Positions 33,186 to 38,117 of a DNA stretch of 38,117 nucleotides are shown here, in pieces. This DNA comes from Gammaproteobacteria bacterium (lineage in GTDB: Bacteria; Pseudomonadota; Gammaproteobacteria; DSM-16500), in the NCBI GenBank assembly GCA_013287085.1, contig JABDEM010000006.1, positions 18,504 through 56,620 on the forward strand. Reading direction: 5' to 3'. The notes beneath the pieces were generated by a model. That model was given only the letters and a program-made list of their open reading frames with translations, did no database searches and had not been told where the DNA came from. Position numbers and translations under genes: made by a program. Numbering within the stretch: position 1 is the first letter of the stretch; each line of letters starts with the position of its first letter.

Positions 33186-34595
33186 ATGATTAATATCGAC
33201 CAAAATAAAAAATTCGTTAATGAAGTCTGGGATAAGTCTATTATTCCCGCTTTAGTGGATTATATTAAAATCCCCAATAAATCCCCCGCATTTGATAAAG
33301 ATTGGAAAGCGAATGGCCACATGGATAAAGCCGTTAAGCTTATGACCGATTGGTGCCAAAAAAATGCGATCCCCGGTATGAAACTTGAAGTCATAGAATT
33401 AGAAAACAGAACCCCTGTTATTTTTATTGAAATCCCAGGCCAAACAGACGATACCATTTTGTTATATGGACACTTAGATAAACAACCCGAAATGTCCGGC
33501 TGGGATGCAGATTTAGCGCCCTGGAAACCTGTTTTAAAAGACGGGAAACTTTATGGCCGTGGAGGTGCTGATGATGGCTATGCGATTTTTGCTTCATTCG
33601 CTGCGATTAAATCTATTCAGGCACAAAAAATTCCCCATGCACGCTGTGTTATTTTAATTGAAGCCTGCGAAGAAAGCGGTAGCTACGATCTACCCTTTTA
33701 TATTAATGCGCTAGAAAAAAGAATTGGTGAGCCTAGTTTAATTATTTGTCTGGATTCAGGCTGCGGTAACTATGATCAATTATGGTTAACGACTTCTTTA
33801 CGCGGTATGACCGGTGGGGTACTTAATATTGATGTCTTAAAACAAGGCGTACATTCTGGCACAGGCAGCGGTGTGGTTCCTTCTTGTTTTATTATTTTAC
33901 GCCAACTATTAAGCCGTATCGAAAGCGAGACAGATGGAAAAATTCTACTAGACGATTTATTTGTAATAATTCCCGACGAACGAGTTTCACAAGTGAATCA
34001 AATGGCTGATGTCATAGGACATGAGCTTCATTTTGGTTATCCTTTTTGTGAAAACGTACAACCTGTTTCTAATGATCCCGCAGAATTAATTTTAAATCGC
34101 ACGTGGCGCCCTGCTTTATCGATTGTTGCTTGCGAAGGATTACCTAATCCTAATAATGCCGGCAATGTGACTATCCCGTGGCTTAAAGTAAAATTATCGA
34201 TGCGTTTAGCGCCAACGACGGATGCTAATAAAGCCGCTGAACTCTTGAAAAAAACCTTAGAAAGAAATCCACCTTTTAATGCAAAAATAACTTTTGATAT
34301 TAAAGAAGCCGGTAGCGGCTGGAATGCACCCAAAGAAAGTTCAGCACTTAATAAAATTATTAATACCGCTTCGAAAAATTATTTTGGCAAAGAATCGGTG
34401 CGTATGGGTGAAGGGGGTTCTATTCCATTTATGGGTATGTTGGGAGAAAAATTTCCTAAAGCACAATTTTTAATTACAGGGGTTTTAGGACCCAATTCAA
34501 ACGCACATGGCCCGAATGAATTTTTGCATATTGAAATGGGGAAGAACTTAACCTCTTGCGTGGCTGAAGTTATTGCGGAGCATTCTAAACTATAA
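33186..34595 (+). CDS. M20-family metallopeptidase (dipeptidase-like)
   Basis: A 469-residue cytoplasmic zinc peptidase of the M20 (carnosinase/PepV/DapE-like) family. Metal and catalytic residues can be placed at H96 and D98 (LLYGHLDKQP), D129 (GRGGADDGYA), E162-E163 (EACEESGS), the Asp of CLDSGCG and the His of SNAHGPNEF. A dimerisation domain is inserted in the middle (GVHSGTGSGVVPS). The substrate is not determined; length and motifs fit dipeptidases that release amino acids from peptides. AAAAGGA lies upstream of the ATG. The 3' end overlaps the convergent spermidine-synthase-like gene by 6 bp. Confidence 0.9.
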   Translation: MINIDQNKKFVNEVWDKSIIPALVDYIKIPNKSPAFDKDWKANGHMDKAVKLMTDWCQKNAIPGMKLEVIELENRTPVIFIEIPGQTDDTILLYGHLDKQPEMSGWDADLAPWKPVLKDGKLYGRGGADDGYAIFASFAAIKSIQAQKIPHARCVILIEACEESGSYDLPFYINALEKRIGEPSLIICLDSGCGNYDQLWLTTSLRGMTGGVLNIDVLKQGVHSGTGSGVVPSCFIILRQLLSRIESETDGKILLDDLFVIIPDERVSQVNQMADVIGHELHFGYPFCENVQPVSNDPAELILNRTWRPALSIVACEGLPNPNNAGNVTIPWLKVKLSMRLAPTTDANKAAELLKKTLERNPPFNAKITFDIKEAGSGWNAPKESSALNKIINTASKNYFGKESVRMGEGGSIPFMGMLGEKFPKAQFLITGVLGPNSNAHGPNEFLHIEMGKNLTSCVAEVIAEHSKL

Positions 34596-36137
34596 CCTAT
34601 GCTCACTATACCGATACTCCGTAATCAAATTCCTATCCGTTACGGTTTCTAGTTGGTTATTATAATATTTATATCTAGGCGGCATTAGTGACTCTACGGT
34701 TTGGATAGAACCCAAAGGTTCGGTTAGAAAGCCATTAATGATTTTACTGCTGCCGGGTTTAAATAAAGGCTTATTATCTAAGCGAATAGCCGCTAATTTA
34801 CTGGCGGCGCCTTCTGAATGCATTTTCTTGCGCCAATCAAAATCTGCAGCGATCACAAAGTTTTCATAGAGATAAGCGTATTTAAAAAGCGTTGTTGCGG
34901 TTTTAAATGCGTTGGGAGAACCTGTGGTATTGTAAGTAAAAATCGCGCGTGGGTTCATGTGTAATTTGACTAAAGATAAAAACTCTTTAGATAACAAATT
35001 AGTAGTATAAGCTCGCCAGAAATAAGTGGTATTCATGACGACTAGATCATAACGATTATCAGGATGCGTTCTTAGCCATCTTCTGCCGTCATCTATGTGT
35101 AAGTGAACGCGTGGGTCTGATAAAGCACTCAATATTTTAGGGTAAGCTTGCATGGCTTTGAGATAACCTGGGTTGATTTCAATCACATCTATAGATTTTA
35201 CGTGCGGGAAACCCGTCATTAATTTTAACCACGAACCAATGGATAATCCGATCATTAATACATGCTCGGGTTTATCGTGTAAGGCGGATAAAACTAGAAT
35301 TCTGTTGATGCCGTTTGAATTAATCGCAGGATCTAAATTAGTACGGCCATCATAAACATTACCGCCATAAACAATATCGCCCTGCTCTTTGTTATTAATA
35401 ATAGCAGGATTTTTATAAATTACGATAATACCTTGGGAATTTTCGACGACTTGCGTAGGTTCACCCGCTCTCACGGCAACATCTTTAATGAGCCCCGAGG
35501 GTTCAATCGTTAAAACAACGCCTAGCATTATTATAGCAGTAACGCTTGCGCCCATTAATTTGCGCTGATTAAAAGGAGCATTCACTCGCAAACAACTAAG
35601 ACCTAGTAAAAATGCTAGAGTTGCATAAAAAGCAAAACATTGTTGTGTGGTCAATATATTTAATAATAAAACACTGGTAAAAATAGGTCCTAAAGTGGCG
35701 CCCGCAATATTGGCTACATAGACTCTTGATACAGCACGTCCTACTTTTGAACCGGCTGAATCTGCCCCCATATAGTGCGCGATAGGAAATAACATGGATT
35801 TCAAAAAAGCCGTAATAAAAATTAATAAACCGCCACAAAAGACTTGGGAACTAGTTTGAGCAAAAGCAGAATAAATCCAGGGGCTCATTAAATCAAAGAA
35901 ACTGGCTACCAAAAGAATGGTTCCGCTGATTTTCCATAAGGCCCATTCTTTGGTGCAAGCTTTTTTCCCACTGGCCGCACCAAAAGCTATACCCAATAAA
36001 AAAACAATCAGCACGAAAGCAAAAGCTTGGGGCATAGAATGATTCGTGAACCCAAATAATCGTATCCAAAGAATTTCTTGGCTTAACGATAAAAAACCCA
36101 TAGAAAAAGAGAGCAACCAAGCAAAATAAATCATCAT
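34590..36137 (-). CDS. Membrane-fused spermidine-synthase-like protein, C-terminal half
   Basis: A 515-residue protein with about six or seven N-terminal membrane helices and a C-terminal Rossmann methyltransferase-like domain. The domain resembles polyamine aminopropyltransferases: HVLMIGLSIGSWLKLMTGFP, IDVIEINPGYLKAM, VHLHIDDGRRWL. The glycine-rich GGGDG motif is GLSIG here, and the catalytic Asp region reads VVMNTTYFWRAYTT, so ordinary spermidine synthesis is doubtful. The first helix repeats the family motif (GFLSLSQEILWIRLFG). The related 36134 gene encodes the other six-helix half; the two are usually one protein. They overlap by ATGA, implying coupled translation. Confidence 0.82.
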   Translation of the reverse strand: MMIYFAWLLSFSMGFLSLSQEILWIRLFGFTNHSMPQAFAFVLIVFLLGIAFGAASGKKACTKEWALWKISGTILLVASFFDLMSPWIYSAFAQTSSQVFCGGLLIFITAFLKSMLFPIAHYMGADSAGSKVGRAVSRVYVANIAGATLGPIFTSVLLLNILTTQQCFAFYATLAFLLGLSCLRVNAPFNQRKLMGASVTAIIMLGVVLTIEPSGLIKDVAVRAGEPTQVVENSQGIIVIYKNPAIINNKEQGDIVYGGNVYDGRTNLDPAINSNGINRILVLSALHDKPEHVLMIGLSIGSWLKLMTGFPHVKSIDVIEINPGYLKAMQAYPKILSALSDPRVHLHIDDGRRWLRTHPDNRYDLVVMNTTYFWRAYTTNLLSKEFLSLVKLHMNPRAIFTYNTTGSPNAFKTATTLFKYAYLYENFVIAADFDWRKKMHSEGAASKLAAIRLDNKPLFKPGSSKIINGFLTEPLGSIQTVESLMPPRYKYYNNQLETVTDRNLITEYRYSEHRL

Positions 36138-36760
36138 TTTTGCCTCCTAAACATCAACAGTGCTGTTAAGGCGACCATGACATTAAGATTAGCTGCTATA
36201 TTGATTGCTCCCACTAAATCCATCCCATAAAGTAATACAAATCCTGATAAATAAGCGCCATAAGCGCCACCTAAGGTATTGGCAAAATATAAACCGCCTA
36301 CAGAATGCCCGATATTTTGATGAATTTTGTTTACATGGGTGACCAGAATGGGGAAAGTAGCGCCCATCAAAATGGTCGGAAAAGCTAAAAGTAGAAAGCT
36401 TAAAATAGCAGTAACCGCTTCACTACTACTTGAAGTTATAGTAGCAAACAATTGAAAAATATAAGGACTCAAAAAACCAAACCCAGCGATAGCGAATTCA
36501 ATGATCATATACAACATTAAAAGTCGGTTTTGCATTCTATCTGCAATCAAACCACCACCTATACCCCCAATTCCAAGCCCGAACATAAACACGGAGACTA
36601 TGATAGTAATAGAGGTTAGATCTACACCAAAAAAAGTAAATAGCATGCGCTGCCAAATCACTTGATAAATGAGCGCAGAACAGCCTGAAATAAAGTATAA
36701 GATATAGAGCGTTAACAGTGGAATAGAAATCAGCGATAACCGAGATCTTATAGATTGCAT
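36134..36760 (-). CDS. Membrane N-terminal half of the spermidine-synthase-like transporter family
   Basis: A 208-residue, six-helix membrane protein. The start YFISGCSALIYQVIWQRMLF and GLGIGGIGGGLIADRMQNRL are the signature of the N-terminal membrane unit of fused spermidine-synthase-like proteins. FANTLGGAYGAYLSGFVLL closes the unit. I take the ATG at 36760, which has AAGGA 5 nt upstream; a TTG 21 bp further upstream is in frame but has no better site. The next gene starts within the ATGA overlap and carries the second membrane unit and the enzyme-like domain. Together they would equal one full-length family member of about 720 residues. Confidence 0.8.
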   Translation of the reverse strand: MQSIRSRLSLISIPLLTLYILYFISGCSALIYQVIWQRMLFTFFGVDLTSITIIVSVFMFGLGIGGIGGGLIADRMQNRLLMLYMIIEFAIAGFGFLSPYIFQLFATITSSSSEAVTAILSFLLLAFPTILMGATFPILVTHVNKIHQNIGHSVGGLYFANTLGGAYGAYLSGFVLLYGMDLVGAINIAANLNVMVALTALLMFRRQK

Positions 36761-36807
36761 AGTTGTCCTTATTAAAAACAAACTCCTGTGGGTGATCTTA
36801 ACACAGA

Positions 36808-37707
36808 TTATTTAATTTTATCCAACGAACGATAAGAATGATTCACAAACCAAACGCCTAAGAGAACCACTAAACCACCAAAAAACGATAAAGTTGTAGG
36901 AACTTCGCCTAACCAGATCCAACCGATAAAAGTAGCTACTATAGGTAAAAAATACATAGTAATCGAAGCACGGCTGGCAGGAATTTCAGATAAAGCATAA
37001 GACCAGGTGAGATAAGCAATCGCTGCGGGGAAAATCCCCAAATAGACTGCGGCAATGGTTGCTTTTAATGGCGCTTGCGTTAAGTCATGACGCAGATCCG
37101 GGATAAACATTAATAAAAATATCGTGCTGCCGTACATAACATAGGCTGTCACATCAATCGCATGATGTTTCTTTAAAAAAGGCTTTTGCAGAACGTTATA
37201 ACAGGCTGACATGATGGCTGATAGTAATACACACAGTAACCCTGATCGGATACTAAACTCTTCCCCTGATTTTAAATGTAGCGTCATCATCCCAACGCCT
37301 AATACGCAAATAATAATACCAAAAATGCCTTTAAGCGAAATAGACTCTTTTAAAAAAGTACCGGCTAAAATAACTGTAAATACTGGAGATAAACCCACAA
37401 TGAAACTCGCCACTCCCGCAGGGACACTTAATTCCCCATAATTTAAAGCGATATGATAAGTCCCAATGGTCACTGCCCCCATTAATAAGATGCTCAGCGC
37501 ATCTTTTAAAGGGATAGCCTTTTTCCTTCGGCTTATTGAAATAAAATACATACAAACCGAGGCAATTAAAAAACGGATTAAAGCGAGTCCTCCGGGAGAA
37601 TAACCTTCTAAACCGGCCCGAATACCGGGAAAAGCGGATGCCCATAATACTATAGTAATCACTAAGGCTAGTTTAGTTTTCAATGAAATAGAATGTAATT
37701 TAGGCAT
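36808..37707 (-). CDS. EamA/DMT-family transporter
   Basis: A 299-residue inner-membrane protein with ten predicted helices in two EamA repeats. Typical features are LWASAFPGIRAGLEGYSPGG in the first repeat, VGLSPVFTVILAGTFLKESI at the end of the first half, and PASRASITMYFLPIVATFIG with WLGEVPTT in the second. The family exports or imports small metabolites and amino acids; the substrate cannot be assigned. The start lies 9 bp after the zapE stop, without a clear ribosome site, which suggests dependence on zapE translation. Confidence 0.92.
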   Translation of the reverse strand: MPKLHSISLKTKLALVITIVLWASAFPGIRAGLEGYSPGGLALIRFLIASVCMYFISISRRKKAIPLKDALSILLMGAVTIGTYHIALNYGELSVPAGVASFIVGLSPVFTVILAGTFLKESISLKGIFGIIICVLGVGMMTLHLKSGEEFSIRSGLLCVLLSAIMSACYNVLQKPFLKKHHAIDVTAYVMYGSTIFLLMFIPDLRHDLTQAPLKATIAAVYLGIFPAAIAYLTWSYALSEIPASRASITMYFLPIVATFIGWIWLGEVPTTLSFFGGLVVLLGVWFVNHSYRSLDKIK

Positions 37708-37716
37708 AATTATTTA

Positions 37717-38117
37717 TTATCTATGTGTAGTAAGGTGATCAATTTCACCGGCAAAATATTCCATGGATTGCATTTGCTGTAATCTAGAATGAGTCCGTTC
37801 ATATTCTAGGATCATGTAGCCGCGATTATAAAGTTTTTCTATACTGTCCGCTGCGGAAATAACGATTCGAATGCGTGCATCATAGAATACATCAATCAAG
37901 CTAATAAACAAGGCAATTTTATCCCGATCTTGCTCTGGGATAATAGGAATATCACTGATAAAAACGGTTTTATATTGCTTAGCAATCTCAAGATAGTCAT
38001 GCTGACTACGAGGAACGCTACAAAGGGCTTGAAAATCGAACCAAATATATTTCCCGACTTTCTTTCGAATAGCGATAGGACGGCCATTTACCGTAATAGG
38101 CGCTGTTTCTCCCGTGT
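37717..38117 (-). CDS. zapE: ZapE/AFG1-like ATPase, C-terminal part, 5' end outside window
   Basis: The last 133 codons of an AFG1-like P-loop ATPase, open to the window edge. Reading from 38115 gives TGETAPITVNGRPIAIRKKV, then KYIWFDFQALCSVPRSQHDY, FISDIPIIPEQDRDKIALFI and SLIDVFYDARIRIVISAADS, ending SRLQQMQSMEYFAGEIDHL. ZapE associates with the Z-ring in E. coli. Two TAA codons in tandem end the gene, and the EamA gene follows after 9 bp. The Walker motifs lie outside the window. Confidence 0.93.
   Translation of the reverse strand, partial: TGETAPITVNGRPIAIRKKVGKYIWFDFQALCSVPRSQHDYLEIAKQYKTVFISDIPIIPEQDRDKIALFISLIDVFYDARIRIVISAADSIEKLYNRGYMILEYERTHSRLQQMQSMEYFAGEIDHLTTHR

Noticed and set aside
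36134-36137. Frameshift pseudogene as the explanation for the split spermidine-synthase-like protein
   Set aside because: The junction is a clean ATGA overlap at the boundary between two repeat units, and both halves look complete. A designed two-gene arrangement fits better, although a sequencing error remains possible.
37896-38087. Separate 63-codon minus-strand frame at the right edge
   Set aside because: It is out of frame with zapE, whose conserved C-terminus reads through this region in another frame to the window edge.

Overview
The window is a compact, AT-rich gammaproteobacterial chromosome segment of about 40 protein genes, five tRNAs, no insertion sequence, no phage module and no CRISPR. 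Gene order is typical of the class: letA/gacA-uvrC-pgsA followed by tRNA-Gly, tRNA-Cys and tRNA-Leu; dnaQ-rnhA-methyltransferase divergent from mltD; and asd-fimV-truA-accD-dedD. Several features point to Legionellales (Coxiella/Legionella relatives), probably a host-associated lineage. These are the very large NAD-glutamate dehydrogenase, the GacA/LetA regulator, a eukaryotic-like U-box protein behind a PmrA-type operator, and the low GC content. The taxonomic placement is inferred, not proven.

Layout. Positions 1-3948 (minus strand) hold a conserved protein of unknown function, adk, a DUF2147 protein and two tandem filamentous-haemagglutinin-type (TpsA-like) secreted proteins, the second cut by the window edge. 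Positions 4022-5388 (plus) hold lpxH and a secreted amidase. A long, tightly overlapping minus-strand series runs from gdhB (15994) through a dehalogenase-like protein, asd, a FimV-like mini-protein, truA, accD and dedD to a gamma-glutamyltranspeptidase (5385). Positions 16050-20586 hold tsaB, fdxA, three tRNAs, pgsA, uvrC, gacA/letA and tRNA-Ser. Positions 20688-25027 hold yccA, a bidirectional terminator, dnaQ, rnhA, a methyltransferase, mltD and an unusual tRNA-Thr. Positions 25032-38117 hold acnA, a host-attachment-family protein, proBA, the U-box protein, a DUF924 protein, arginase, an M20 peptidase, a split spermidine-synthase-like membrane protein, an EamA transporter and the 3' end of zapE.

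Most genes are housekeeping: envelope (lpxH, pgsA, mltD, amidase, accD), replication and repair (dnaQ, rnhA, uvrC), tRNA modification (truA, tsaB), and a group working around glutamate, proline and arginine (gdhB, ggt, proBA, arginase). The most interesting part is 30437-31614: a 371-residue protein with an N-terminal helical region, a U-box-like domain, a two-helix membrane hairpin and an acidic tail. Upstream of it lies a direct repeat CTTAAT-N5-CTTAAG set 10 nt before a perfect TATAAT. That is the architecture of a PmrA-controlled Dot/Icm effector and suggests an undescribed membrane-anchored bacterial E3 ubiquitin ligase.

Other unusual points are a 408-bp perfect repeat between the two TpsA-like genes with a sharp drop to about 76% identity (gene conversion), a haloalkane-dehalogenase homologue without its nucleophile, an aconitase with an N-terminal ESFPASD-type extension, a tRNA-Thr with anticodon AGU, a shortened gamma-glutamyltranspeptidase linker, and a two-gene version of the membrane spermidine-synthase-like family. 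No intergenic stretch longer than 300 bases lacks a gene or tRNA.
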